The notes: generated by a model from the letters alone, not told the origin. A stretch of 32,020 bases of DNA from Candidatus Dojkabacteria bacterium (GCA_028704525.1 JAQWFF010000003.1:1-32020); one strand, 5' to 3'; shown: positions 17,479-27,378, numbered from the stretch's first letter. Translations and numbers: made by a program.

Positions 17479-18171
17479 ATGAGAAAGATGCCTAGTAAGG
17501 ACATTCTAGTGTTATTATCCTCTAATGAAATAAAAGAACAGATACGAAATATATTATTAGGGATTTCAACCTTTAATATTCATTTCCAAAAAATCCTAGA
17601 TCATGCAATAAATGATATCCAATCACATTACTATAAAGTCATTGTAATAGATGAAGATTTTAGAAAAGATAGTAAATTTAACACTTTAATGTCTGTACTA
17701 TTTTCTGAATATTTAAATAGTGAGACAGTAATATTACTCAATGATAATTCTTTTGATAATCTTCAGTTCTATCTAAGATATAATATTACCTGTTTGATTG
17801 AGAAACCTATTAAAAAGGATTTACTGAAAGCTATAATCTTTTGTAAATTAGAACTGTTAGAACAGTATAAAAATAAATTAATACAGAATTACGGGATATC
17901 TTTATATCCACATCTTAATTACCTTATTGTAAAAGGATGTAAAATATATTTATCTAAAAGCCAGCTTGATATAATATTCTTTTTATTAACTAATAATAAT
18001 CCCTGTGAGAGTAGGAGTATTTTAAAATATTTGTCATACTGTAGAGATAGAGATATAACACAATCATATTTATCTGCGAATATAGCACAACTTAAAAAGA
18101 AATTTACAAAACATACAGGATTGGTAGTAATAAAAAATAGAAAAGGATTCGGATATTATATCTCAATCTAG
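17479..18171 (+). CDS. OmpR-family-like regulator: degenerate receiver domain plus winged-helix DNA-binding domain (start may be 17488)
   Basis: YYKVIVIDEDFRK, TVILLNDNS, IEKPIKKDLL in the N-half; winged-helix SKSQLDIIFFLLTNN...LSANIAQLKKKFTKHTGLVVIKNRKGFGYYISI. No histidine kinase in the window. Confidence 0.75.
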   Translation: MRKMPSKDILVLLSSNEIKEQIRNILLGISTFNIHFQKILDHAINDIQSHYYKVIVIDEDFRKDSKFNTLMSVLFSEYLNSETVILLNDNSFDNLQFYLRYNITCLIEKPIKKDLLKAIIFCKLELLEQYKNKLIQNYGISLYPHLNYLIVKGCKIYLSKSQLDIIFFLLTNNNPCESRSILKYLSYCRDRDITQSYLSANIAQLKKKFTKHTGLVVIKNRKGFGYYISI

Positions 18172-20753
18172 GTTTTCTTCTTCCATTCTACTATCTTATT
18201 TAAAGCCTCAAGTGGTGTCATATTATCTATATCTATACTAATTATCTCCTTCTCTATCTCAGAGCTCTTTACAGTAAATAAAGGATACTGAGACACTACG
18301 CTCTTTAATTTCTCCTTCTTTGTATCGGGGATATCTGTATCCCGCAACTTATGGTTACTACTAAACATATTCTCTTGTTCAAAGCTTTCTAATATCTCGC
18401 TAGCACGCTCTAACATTTCGGTTGGTAATCCTGCCATCTTGGCTACATATATACCATAACTTCTATCTGTTCCCCCTTGTACTATCTTTCTAAGAAATAT
18501 AACTGTACCTTTCTCTAAATCTTCCTCTACAAGTACATTATAATTTTTTACACTTCCTGGGAATTTATCCGAGAGTTTTAATAATTCATGATAGTGGGTA
18601 GCAAATATTGTTCTTGCTTTTATCTTATTTACAATATACTCTGCCAATGCCCAAGCGATACTAACACCATCATATGTACTTGTCCCCCTCCCAACTTCAT
18701 CTAATATTATTAAGCTGTATTTTGTAGCATTATTTATAATATTAGCTGCCTCCTCCATCTCAACCATAAAAGTACTTCTTCCTCTAGACAGATCATCAGA
18801 AGCACCAACTCTAGTAAATATCCTATCTACTATTGATATAACAGCACTTTTTGCAGGAACAAAAGAACCTATCTGTGCAAGAAGAATTATAGTAGCAACC
18901 TGCCTAATATAAGTCGACTTCCCTGACATATTAGGACCTGTAAGTATTGATACAAGATTATCTTTGGTATCAATATGTGTATCATTAGAAATAAATTCTT
19001 CCTGACCTAAACTTTCTACAAGAGGATGTCTCCCTGAAGATATTTCTATAATCCCATCTTTTTCCCCAACCTCATACACTGTTGGTCTACAATAGTTATT
19101 CTCTATGGCTAAATATGCCAAACCAGAAAGAACATCTATCTGTGATATATATGATGCATATTTCTGTAATATATTTAAGAATGGTATAAATGTATCTCTA
19201 AAATTAGTAAATATCTCGTACTCTAAGGTACAAACCTTTTCTTGGGCATTTAGTATAATATTTTCCTTCTCCTTTAATTCCTCTGTTATATATCTCTCAC
19301 AATTTACAAGTGTCTGTTTTCTGATATATCTTTCTGGCACCTTATCTTTATGTGTATTGGTTACTTCTATGTAATATCCAAATACTTTATTAAAACCAAT
19401 CTTAAGAGACGAGATACCTGTTTTAGCTTTCTCCATCTCTTCAAATTCTTTTATCCATGATTTACTATCCTTTGTTATCATTCTCAATTGGTCTACCTCT
19501 TTGTTATAACCACTTCGAATTATCTCTCCCTCTGTCAGTGAAAGAGAAGGGGTATCAGAGATACATTTATCTATTTTTGAAATTAACTCCTTAATTAACT
19601 TCCTATCCACTTCATATTTAATATCTAATTCTTTTTTAAATATTCCAACTATATCCAATAGATTTCCGAGAGTTGAAGAGAGAGAATTAAAATCCCTTGC
19701 ATTAACTCTATTTAGACCAATCTTCCCTATGATTCTTTCTAAATCAGATGTATTATCTAATTTCTCCCTTATCTCTTCTAAAACCTTTTTCTTCTTAAAT
19801 AGTGCATTTACAATACCTAATCTCTGATCAATCGTTTTTTTCTCTACTAGTGGATTAATTATCCAAGAGTACAAGAGTCTTTTTCCCATAGGTGTTAATG
19901 TCCTGTCTATTACAGAGAGAAGTGAATTTGATATATCACCAGTATACGCATTGCTGACTAATTCTAAATTACGTATTGTTGCTCTATCCAATACCATAGT
20001 TCCACTTAAAGAAACTTTCTGAGGCTTCTGAATATGCTTTGGGATCATAAGTTGAGTCTCTTGTATATACTCAAGAATCATTGCAACTGATACAACATCT
20101 AATGAATTCCTTTCTATATCTAATGCTTCAACATTCTTTATCTCAAAAAATTCTTTACACACTGTATTACAATACTCTTTGCTTTTTAAACCTTTTGGAA
20201 GAAGATGTACTGGCCTATCTGATATGTTAAATCCATCTTCACCCTCTATTATTAAGACCTCTTCTGGTTCATATGATGTTAGAACTTGTTTTACACTTCC
20301 TTTTGATACAAGTATAAATTGACCAGTTGATATATCACAAATCGATATTGAGATACTTCCTTTCTCTTTATATATGGCTATTAAATACTGATTCTTTATA
20401 CTACTTGCCTTGTCTCCATCAAGTGTTCCTGGTGTTACAACTCTTGTTATCCCTCGTTTTACGATACCCTTTGCGAACTTAGGGTCTTCTAATTGATCAA
20501 CTACGACAACACAATACCCTGCCTGTATTAGCTTTGGGAGGTATAGGTCTATTGCCTTATGTGGAAATCCGGCAAGAGGGGTAGGGTTATGTTTTTTATC
20601 TCTTGTTGTTAATGTTATATTTAGAACCTTAGATGCAATCTTCGCATCATCACCAAAAGTCTCAAAGAAATCTCCCATTCTGTAAAGGAGTATTTTATCT
20701 GGGTACTGTTTCTTAAAACCCAAATATTGTCTCATCATTGGAGTATCTTCCAT
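18168..20753 (-). CDS. mutS: DNA mismatch repair protein MutS
   Basis: YPDKILLYRMGDFFETFGDDA, LTGPNMSGKSTYIRQVATI, DEVGRGTSTYDGVSIAWALAEY, FATHYHELLKL. Confidence 0.98.
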   Translation of the reverse strand: MEDTPMMRQYLGFKKQYPDKILLYRMGDFFETFGDDAKIASKVLNITLTTRDKKHNPTPLAGFPHKAIDLYLPKLIQAGYCVVVVDQLEDPKFAKGIVKRGITRVVTPGTLDGDKASSIKNQYLIAIYKEKGSISISICDISTGQFILVSKGSVKQVLTSYEPEEVLIIEGEDGFNISDRPVHLLPKGLKSKEYCNTVCKEFFEIKNVEALDIERNSLDVVSVAMILEYIQETQLMIPKHIQKPQKVSLSGTMVLDRATIRNLELVSNAYTGDISNSLLSVIDRTLTPMGKRLLYSWIINPLVEKKTIDQRLGIVNALFKKKKVLEEIREKLDNTSDLERIIGKIGLNRVNARDFNSLSSTLGNLLDIVGIFKKELDIKYEVDRKLIKELISKIDKCISDTPSLSLTEGEIIRSGYNKEVDQLRMITKDSKSWIKEFEEMEKAKTGISSLKIGFNKVFGYYIEVTNTHKDKVPERYIRKQTLVNCERYITEELKEKENIILNAQEKVCTLEYEIFTNFRDTFIPFLNILQKYASYISQIDVLSGLAYLAIENNYCRPTVYEVGEKDGIIEISSGRHPLVESLGQEEFISNDTHIDTKDNLVSILTGPNMSGKSTYIRQVATIILLAQIGSFVPAKSAVISIVDRIFTRVGASDDLSRGRSTFMVEMEEAANIINNATKYSLIILDEVGRGTSTYDGVSIAWALAEYIVNKIKARTIFATHYHELLKLSDKFPGSVKNYNVLVEEDLEKGTVIFLRKIVQGGTDRSYGIYVAKMAGLPTEMLERASEILESFEQENMFSSNHKLRDTDIPDTKKEKLKSVVSQYPLFTVKSSEIEKEIISIDIDNMTPLEALNKIVEWKKKT

Positions 20754-20791
20754 AAAAGAGAGTATACCATGAAATATTTGCTAACTACAGG

Positions 20792-23317
20792 TTACTTTGA
20801 GAGTATTAATTTGCTTTCTTCCTCGTAAACAACATTTCTTGCTTCTTTAATATCTTTTGCAAAAACTGATATCCCATAAACTCCAACCTCTACACAATAT
20901 TTGATAAGAGGTTTACTATTCTCTGCTACTACAATAACTTTTGTATCACACCTTTTTACTTCTTCTAATACACTCTCTACTATCTTGAATATACTATTTC
21001 TATTTAAATCATACTTCGCATTTTTTGCTCTAATATCTATTCCCTGTACCTGCCTTGCTATTAATGGCATGTTAAGAATTAAACCATCTATTTTAGTATC
21101 TACAATATCGTCTGCTAGGATAATTTCTGCTGGGTTATCTAGTATTGCATATATTTTAAAGGAAGATGTCCTCTTTAGTTTCTCACCTAAAAGAATTCTT
21201 TTGAACTCTTTCATAATATCTTCATTCATAGGACAATGAAGAGCAAGTGATACATTTCTTTTCTTATATACCGTTCTTATTCTCTTTATAATTCTTAATA
21301 CTCTTCTTAATATCTCGATATTATTAACATATCTCACACCTCCATAGACTTCATTTGAAAGCGTTGGGTTCTCATATTCCTTTCCACCTGTTAATGCCTT
21401 AAATTCTGCAACCATACCAGAACCAATAGAGAGAATGACCTCTTCTCCCTGTGCTAACTCTACATATTCCAAAACTTTCTTTGATATATCAGAGGAGTAG
21501 TCTACAAATTTCTTCTTATCTACATATGAGAGTATATGCCTTCCATCTTCGAGCATAATTCTATCTAGATCTATATATACTATTCCATTTGAATCTCCTA
21601 TGTATTCGAACAATTCTTTTGGTTTTAAATCTGCCATACAAAATATCTTGGTAGCTGATGGTGGGAGATTTATATCTCTAGGAATATTTAATTCATTTTC
21701 TTCTTTTACTACGATAACCTCTTCTTTCTTATTAAGTAGGTCAATTCCTCCAACTTTATCCTCTCCATATGCTTCTACAACAGGATGTACTTCTTCTTTT
21801 GCATCAACATCTAACTTATATATACTTCCCGTATTACCATCTATCTTTACACTATCTCCATTCTTTAATATATCTGATGCTTTCTGAGTTCCAACTACAG
21901 CAGGTATCTTACATTCTCTACAGAGTATTGCTGTATCACTTGTTAGACCCCCTGTATCCATAATTACACCTCCAGAAGCAATAATCATAGTCTCCATATC
22001 AGATGAATATTTCTTTATTAAGAGAATATCCTCTTTAGTAAATGCATTATCTACTGGGCCATCAACAATTGTTACTTTTCCTTGTGCTGTTCCAAAGCTT
22101 GCTCCTATACCAGAGAGAAGAAGATCACTTGTATCTGTATTAGAATCTTGTATTTTCTCTTTCTTCTGTTTTGCGATTTGTATTAACCTCTCAAATCTTC
22201 CCTCTCTTTTAACCATTTTCTGAGCTTCAGTTACAGCCTGAGAGACAATCTCTCTTTCCCCTCTATATTTTTCTAGGAATCCAACTAATACCTCCCTTAA
22301 TGTTTTCCTAGAAGGATTTATAACACTCGTATCTATCCTGTCTTCTAGATTTGTACTGAATAATGACTTGTTTTGAAGAATCCATACTCTCCCACCTGAT
22401 ATAACCCATTCTACATTCTGAATCTCCCTTGACTTGTTTTCTATGATAAGGGCTATCTTTGATATCTCTTTCATATCTTTATCATTAACTTTCTGTCTGT
22501 GACTCCAATTAGATGATATCTTTATCCTCTCCTCGTTCTTTCCGTTGTTTGCTTTCATTGTTCTAACCTTCATCCATTCTTGAGGAGATATATGTTTTTC
22601 AACAATAGTTAAATCTTTTTTGTTTAGAACATATGTATCTGGAGTTATTTCTCCTAAAGATATAACATCACCTAATCCGAATACAGCTTCTATACTGAGT
22701 TTTGTTTCGTCTTGAGTTATAGGATCTGTTGTAAATACAACACCTGATATTTCTGATTGAACCATTCTTTGTACTACTACGGCAATCTTTACATCTGCTA
22801 AATCTATATTCATTTTTTGAGCGTAGGATACAACATCATCAGTAAACATTGAAGAAAAGACTCTCTTTATAGCATTAAGAAGATCGGGAAATTTTCTAAC
22901 ATTAAGTTGAGTGGCAAATATTCCACTAAAAGAAACTTCTTCTTTCTCTGGAAATATAACAGATGATCTCACAGATACCCAGGCATCTGTAAATCCAGAT
23001 AGTCTAGTATATGCACTTAATATCTCTTCCTGAACATCCTTTGGAAATTCATATTTTAATATTGCATCTTCAACTTCTTCATTCTCAGGATTCTTCCCTT
23101 TATCAAGCAACTTTTTCTCATAGGTATCAAAAGCCCCAAGACAAAAATTTACAAAAGACAATCCCGATATCACAAAGAAATCAGGGACAGGTACATCCAT
23201 ATCTTTAAGTTTAAAGAGACTTAATCCCTTTCTTCCAACCTTATTCTCATTTAAATCTTTTGCTGAAAAATCCTCACAAAAGAAGACATTACTCTTTTTG
23301 ATTTCTGTATTTTCCAT
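20792..23317 (-). CDS. Phosphoenolpyruvate synthase-like protein, probably catalytically degenerate
   Basis: KVGRKGLSLFKLKDMDVPVPDFFVIS, WVSVRSSVIFPEKEEVSFSGIFATQLNV, QRMVQSEISGVVFTTDP, DTGGLTSDTAILCRECKIPAVVGT; the barrel-like C-terminus is recognisable but diverged. Confidence 0.8.
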   Translation of the reverse strand: MENTEIKKSNVFFCEDFSAKDLNENKVGRKGLSLFKLKDMDVPVPDFFVISGLSFVNFCLGAFDTYEKKLLDKGKNPENEEVEDAILKYEFPKDVQEEILSAYTRLSGFTDAWVSVRSSVIFPEKEEVSFSGIFATQLNVRKFPDLLNAIKRVFSSMFTDDVVSYAQKMNIDLADVKIAVVVQRMVQSEISGVVFTTDPITQDETKLSIEAVFGLGDVISLGEITPDTYVLNKKDLTIVEKHISPQEWMKVRTMKANNGKNEERIKISSNWSHRQKVNDKDMKEISKIALIIENKSREIQNVEWVISGGRVWILQNKSLFSTNLEDRIDTSVINPSRKTLREVLVGFLEKYRGEREIVSQAVTEAQKMVKREGRFERLIQIAKQKKEKIQDSNTDTSDLLLSGIGASFGTAQGKVTIVDGPVDNAFTKEDILLIKKYSSDMETMIIASGGVIMDTGGLTSDTAILCRECKIPAVVGTQKASDILKNGDSVKIDGNTGSIYKLDVDAKEEVHPVVEAYGEDKVGGIDLLNKKEEVIVVKEENELNIPRDINLPPSATKIFCMADLKPKELFEYIGDSNGIVYIDLDRIMLEDGRHILSYVDKKKFVDYSSDISKKVLEYVELAQGEEVILSIGSGMVAEFKALTGGKEYENPTLSNEVYGGVRYVNNIEILRRVLRIIKRIRTVYKKRNVSLALHCPMNEDIMKEFKRILLGEKLKRTSSFKIYAILDNPAEIILADDIVDTKIDGLILNMPLIARQVQGIDIRAKNAKYDLNRNSIFKIVESVLEEVKRCDTKVIVVAENSKPLIKYCVEVGVYGISVFAKDIKEARNVVYEEESKLILSK

Positions 23318-23351
23318 CTAGAGTAGGACAGTTAAATAATGGTTATATATA

Positions 23352-24515
23352 CTAAACGATACCTTTAGCCTTAAGTTTTTGCAAGTCTATATAGAATTCG
23401 TATATTATCTTTGCTATTACCATCAGAGGGACAGCTATTAGTGCACCAAAGACTCCAAAAAGGAGAAGAGATATAACAACTCCCAACATTACAATTACTG
23501 GCCTAATACCTACAGCATTGCCCATTATCTTTGGAGATATGAAGTTATTCTCTATCTGTTGATATACTATTAAACTAACCAATACTATAACAGCACTAAC
23601 TGGTCCTACAGTAATTAACGCAACTATTGCTATTGGTATCATAGCTATCGTAGCACCTATATTGGGCACAGAGTTCATTAAAGCAACAAATACAGCAAGT
23701 GGGAGAGCAAACGGGACTTTAAGAATAGTTAACACTATTCCTGCTACAACTCCTGCTATTGTACTAATAGTTGCTTGACCAAGTATCCATCTCCCTAATT
23801 TTCTCTGTACATCAACAAATAATTTCTTCACTCTCTGTCGTTTCTGATCAGATGGTATTCTAATCAATCCAAATTCCAAAAGTGAATCATACTCTAAAAC
23901 AAGATACATAGAGAAAACTATAGATGTAATAACTAAGGTTGTAGTGCTAAGGAATCCTGATACTACATCAGTTAGGTTCTTTATACTATCCGCAGTAGGA
24001 ATAGATTTGAGAAAATCTGTAAGCATAGTAGATACATTTGGTGATGCTAATATATCAGATATAACTTTTATGTTCTTCAAATCTTCTATCGTTCTAGTTA
24101 TCCAGTTAGGAAGAGCAACTACTAAATCAGACAATTGGTTTGTAAATGGAATTATTACTATAGAAAAAAGACCAAAAAACACTATTAAGAAAAGTATATA
24201 CGATATCGCCACAGCCCATCCTTTTGATATCTTTTTTGAAACCATCCAATCAACAGAGGGTTTTATAGCAGACATGAATATAAAGCCTAGAAATAAAAAT
24301 ATTAAGACAGTAGATAACTGCTTCCACATAAATATAACTGCAAGTAGAAGAAGAACGAGTAGTACTAATTTCCAAGAGAATTCTATGACAAACACAGGCT
24401 TATCTTCTTTCCTTCTTTGGTATTTTATAACCTCACTTAATTCTTCAAGATGCTTACTTTCTTGCTGTTCTATTATTTTTGATTTATTACTCTTAAAAGA
24501 GAATATCTTCCCCAT
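23352..24515 (-). CDS. AI-2E family (PerM/UPF0118) membrane permease
   Basis: Multiple TM segments; IVYQQIENNFISPKIMGNAVGIRPVIVMLGVVISLLLFGVFGALIAVPLMVIAKIIYEFY signature. Confidence 0.9.
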   Translation of the reverse strand: MGKIFSFKSNKSKIIEQQESKHLEELSEVIKYQRRKEDKPVFVIEFSWKLVLLVLLLLAVIFMWKQLSTVLIFLFLGFIFMSAIKPSVDWMVSKKISKGWAVAISYILFLIVFFGLFSIVIIPFTNQLSDLVVALPNWITRTIEDLKNIKVISDILASPNVSTMLTDFLKSIPTADSIKNLTDVVSGFLSTTTLVITSIVFSMYLVLEYDSLLEFGLIRIPSDQKRQRVKKLFVDVQRKLGRWILGQATISTIAGVVAGIVLTILKVPFALPLAVFVALMNSVPNIGATIAMIPIAIVALITVGPVSAVIVLVSLIVYQQIENNFISPKIMGNAVGIRPVIVMLGVVISLLLFGVFGALIAVPLMVIAKIIYEFYIDLQKLKAKGIV

Positions 24516-24587
24516 AGGTATCTATATTTAAATAATAGAAAATTATACCAAAAAATAGGATTATCCAAAAGAAATTTGTTCCGAGAT

Positions 24588-25499
24588 TTAACTTCTTTTC
24601 TTATTAATCATATATATTGTACTTCCTGATGCACCAAGTAGGGCAACTATGCCAAATATAATCATAAGAACATTACCTAACATAATAATTTTTGCATTAT
24701 CTAAGTTACCATCAGCTACCGGTATTGTAGAATCAGAAACAGCATCTCCATTTACACTACTACTAGATGAATAAATAGTTTTAATTTTTTTGTCTGATAC
24801 AATCTCATTCCCTGCTTCATCTTTTATAACTACACTAAATATATTAGAACCTTCATCTAATCTAATACCAGAAACCTTGAAATTCCCATTCTCATCACAT
24901 ACACCACCAAATACATCTGTACCTCTCTTTATACTAATTGTTGCATTCTTCTCAATCTTTCCTGTAACTGTAAATGTCTTGGTACCAACCTCTATTGGAT
25001 ATTTAATATCAGAAAGTACAGGTGCTGTTCTATCTATTATAATTGTATCTCCTGTTGTCTGTGGTGATATATATCTTTTTGGGAAACCTTTTACACCAGC
25101 TACAGATATAATATACTGACCCTCTTCTATAGGAGTAATATACTCATAGCTACCATCTTTGCTCACATTAACCCTTGCAACTTCCTGACCATTTATATAT
25201 ACGAAAACCTTCTCGTACTCTATTGCTGACCCCTTAATTGTAACCAACTCTTCATTTGTAATATCCTTTAATCCAATAATAACTGGTGGTTGATATTCTG
25301 CATTTAACTCTGGATTTCTGTTATATCTAATAAAAGAATATATACCAAACGATATTAATATAATTCCAAATAGGATAAAGATAGAACCAACAATTCTTGA
25401 TATTCTTTCCTGATCTTGAGGATTTTTAACCTCAATCTTTGCAACCATTGAATCTTTCTTAATATTTTGAGCAGTAGATTTAGCTTTCTTTTTTGCCAC
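24588..25499 (-). CDS. Two-TM exported protein with Ig-like/Big-like modules (GTG start)
   Basis: GTG at 25499-25497 read on minus; N-terminal TM SIFILFGIILISFGIYSF; NENGNFKVSG-like and INGQEVARVNVSKDGSYEY Ig-like segments; C-terminal TM IIMLGNVLMIIFGIVALLGASGSTIYMINKKRS. Confidence 0.75.
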   Translation of the reverse strand: MAKKKAKSTAQNIKKDSMVAKIEVKNPQDQERISRIVGSIFILFGIILISFGIYSFIRYNRNPELNAEYQPPVIIGLKDITNEELVTIKGSAIEYEKVFVYINGQEVARVNVSKDGSYEYITPIEEGQYIISVAGVKGFPKRYISPQTTGDTIIIDRTAPVLSDIKYPIEVGTKTFTVTGKIEKNATISIKRGTDVFGGVCDENGNFKVSGIRLDEGSNIFSVVIKDEAGNEIVSDKKIKTIYSSSSSVNGDAVSDSTIPVADGNLDNAKIIMLGNVLMIIFGIVALLGASGSTIYMINKKRS

Positions 25500-25600
25500 C
25501 TCTAACCCTATATTAAAATTTATATAGTTCTAACCTAGGATAATACATCTTTTAAATTAATGCAACAGATATAGAAAAATAGTAAAATAGGAGTATATAT

Positions 25601-26287
25601 ATGAAGAAGATAATAAAAATATTAACAACCCTCTTTCTTGTACTATTGGTAATTATTCCTGTCTTTTTTCTCTTCGTATACCCTCAATATAACAATATAT
25701 TAATAAATAGGAGTAAGTTTGATATATACAAAATAACAAAAGATACTGCTATAAAGATATTAACAAAAATATCTCCAAGCCAAGATCTATACGCACAAGA
25801 GGTACTTGCTGCATCCTCTATGGAAGAAACTCTCTCTAAAGAGAATATTAATCTTTCAGAAAAAATACTCGAAGAAAACAATACAAGAGTCATTATAAAA
25901 AGTATAAATATAGAGGGTAGAATATCACAGGGAGAAACAGCAAACAGTATGAATGAAGGATTCTGGCATTTCCCGATATCTGCATACCCTGGAGAGTTAG
26001 GGAATATGGTAATCATAGGACATAGATACCAATTCCTCCCTCCAGCCAAAAACACATTCTTCAACTTAGACAAAATAATGATTGGCGACGAGATAAAGGT
26101 TATAGATAAATACAACGAATTTACATATATAGTTACAGGAAAAAAGGATGTTAATCCAAATGATATATCTGTACTTCAACCAACCAATGACTACAGACTT
26201 ACCCTTATAACATGTACACCTTTATGGACACATGAGAAACGTCTTGTTATAACGGCTAAACTAGACAAGTTATATAAAAAAGTATAG
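25601..26287 (+). CDS. Sortase family transpeptidase
   Basis: N-terminal TM; GNMVIIGHRY (catalytic His), RLTLITCTPLWTHEKRLVITAKL (Cys and Arg). Confidence 0.92.
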   Translation: MKKIIKILTTLFLVLLVIIPVFFLFVYPQYNNILINRSKFDIYKITKDTAIKILTKISPSQDLYAQEVLAASSMEETLSKENINLSEKILEENNTRVIIKSINIEGRISQGETANSMNEGFWHFPISAYPGELGNMVIIGHRYQFLPPAKNTFFNLDKIMIGDEIKVIDKYNEFTYIVTGKKDVNPNDISVLQPTNDYRLTLITCTPLWTHEKRLVITAKLDKLYKKV

Positions 26288-26324
26288 AATTTCACCACAA
26301 ATTAATAAATTAAAGAGATATAAC

Positions 26325-27362
26325 ATGGAGCAAACATATACAAGAAAAGATATAAGTAAGGATACAATAGAATTAACAATTACAATTCCCCACGAAAGTT
26401 TTAAAAGTAGTTACGAGATTGTTTTAAAAGACTACACAAAAGATACAAATATAAAAGGATTTAGAAAAGGGAAAGTTCCTTCTGAACTCCTAGAACCAAA
26501 TATAAAAGAGAACATAATCATAGAGACAATAGAGAAGCTTGCCCCACTATATATTAATATGGCAATTCAGAAAGAGAACTTAGAGATAATTGCACCACCT
26601 ACATATAAAGAATTCCCAAAGATTAAAGATGGTCAAGACATACAATTCACAATAACAATTACCATCCTTCCTGAATTTAAATTAGGTAATCTTAAAAAAA
26701 TTAAGATTAAAAAAGAGAAAGCGATAGTGGAGGATAAAGAGGTAGAGGATGCGATAGAAGATATAAAGAAAAATAGGGAAACCAAAGCAAAGAGTATTGA
26801 TGACAAGTGGGCATTAGAGATAGCAAAGATGCTAAAGATTGAAAATATTAAAACGTTACAGGAACTCAAAGAACATATTAAAGATGCACTAACTGCACAG
26901 AAAGAGCACATGCTAATACACAAGAGAGAACAAGAAGCATTAATAGAAGCAATTAAACTATCAAAGATAGAGATACCCCAAGCAGCAATAAAATATGAAG
27001 CAAGTGAAAGAGAGAGATCTTTTATAAACGACATGCAACAGAGAGGTGTTAAGGTTGAAGATTTTCTTAAATCTCAGAATATAACAATGGATAAACTTAG
27101 AGAACTTTGGGAGAGAGATTCTAAAGAGGCTCTAGAAACAGATGTGTTTCTAAAAATGTATACAAAAGAAAAAGACATTAAGATAACAGATAAAGAGTTA
27201 AAAGAGAGAATTGATTATATTAAAAAAGCATCTCCTGATAATAAAGATACAAGCATATATGAAGACCCAAGATGGCAGAACTATGTAAAAACAGTACAAA
27301 CAAAAGAGAAAGCTTTTGAAATGTTTAGAGAGGAAGTGTTAGGAGATACACATAAAGATTAA
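26325..27362 (+). CDS. tig: Trigger factor-like chaperone lacking the FKBP/PPIase domain
   Basis: Ribosome-binding motif NIKGFRKGKVPSELLE; LPEFKLGNLKKIKIKKEKAIVEDKEVEDAIEDIKKNRE runs directly into the SurA-like C-terminal part SIDDKWALEIAKMLKIENIKTLQELKEHIKDAL; upstream of clpP. Confidence 0.88.
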   Translation: MEQTYTRKDISKDTIELTITIPHESFKSSYEIVLKDYTKDTNIKGFRKGKVPSELLEPNIKENIIIETIEKLAPLYINMAIQKENLEIIAPPTYKEFPKIKDGQDIQFTITITILPEFKLGNLKKIKIKKEKAIVEDKEVEDAIEDIKKNRETKAKSIDDKWALEIAKMLKIENIKTLQELKEHIKDALTAQKEHMLIHKREQEALIEAIKLSKIEIPQAAIKYEASERERSFINDMQQRGVKVEDFLKSQNITMDKLRELWERDSKEALETDVFLKMYTKEKDIKITDKELKERIDYIKKASPDNKDTSIYEDPRWQNYVKTVQTKEKAFEMFREEVLGDTHKD

Positions 27363-27378
27363 TTTAAATATATAGAGT

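Noticed and set aside
25501-25537. Direct repeat TCTAACC flanking an AT-rich near-palindrome in the sortase upstream region
   Set aside because: Short and compatible with chance in AT-rich sequence; no independent support for an operator.
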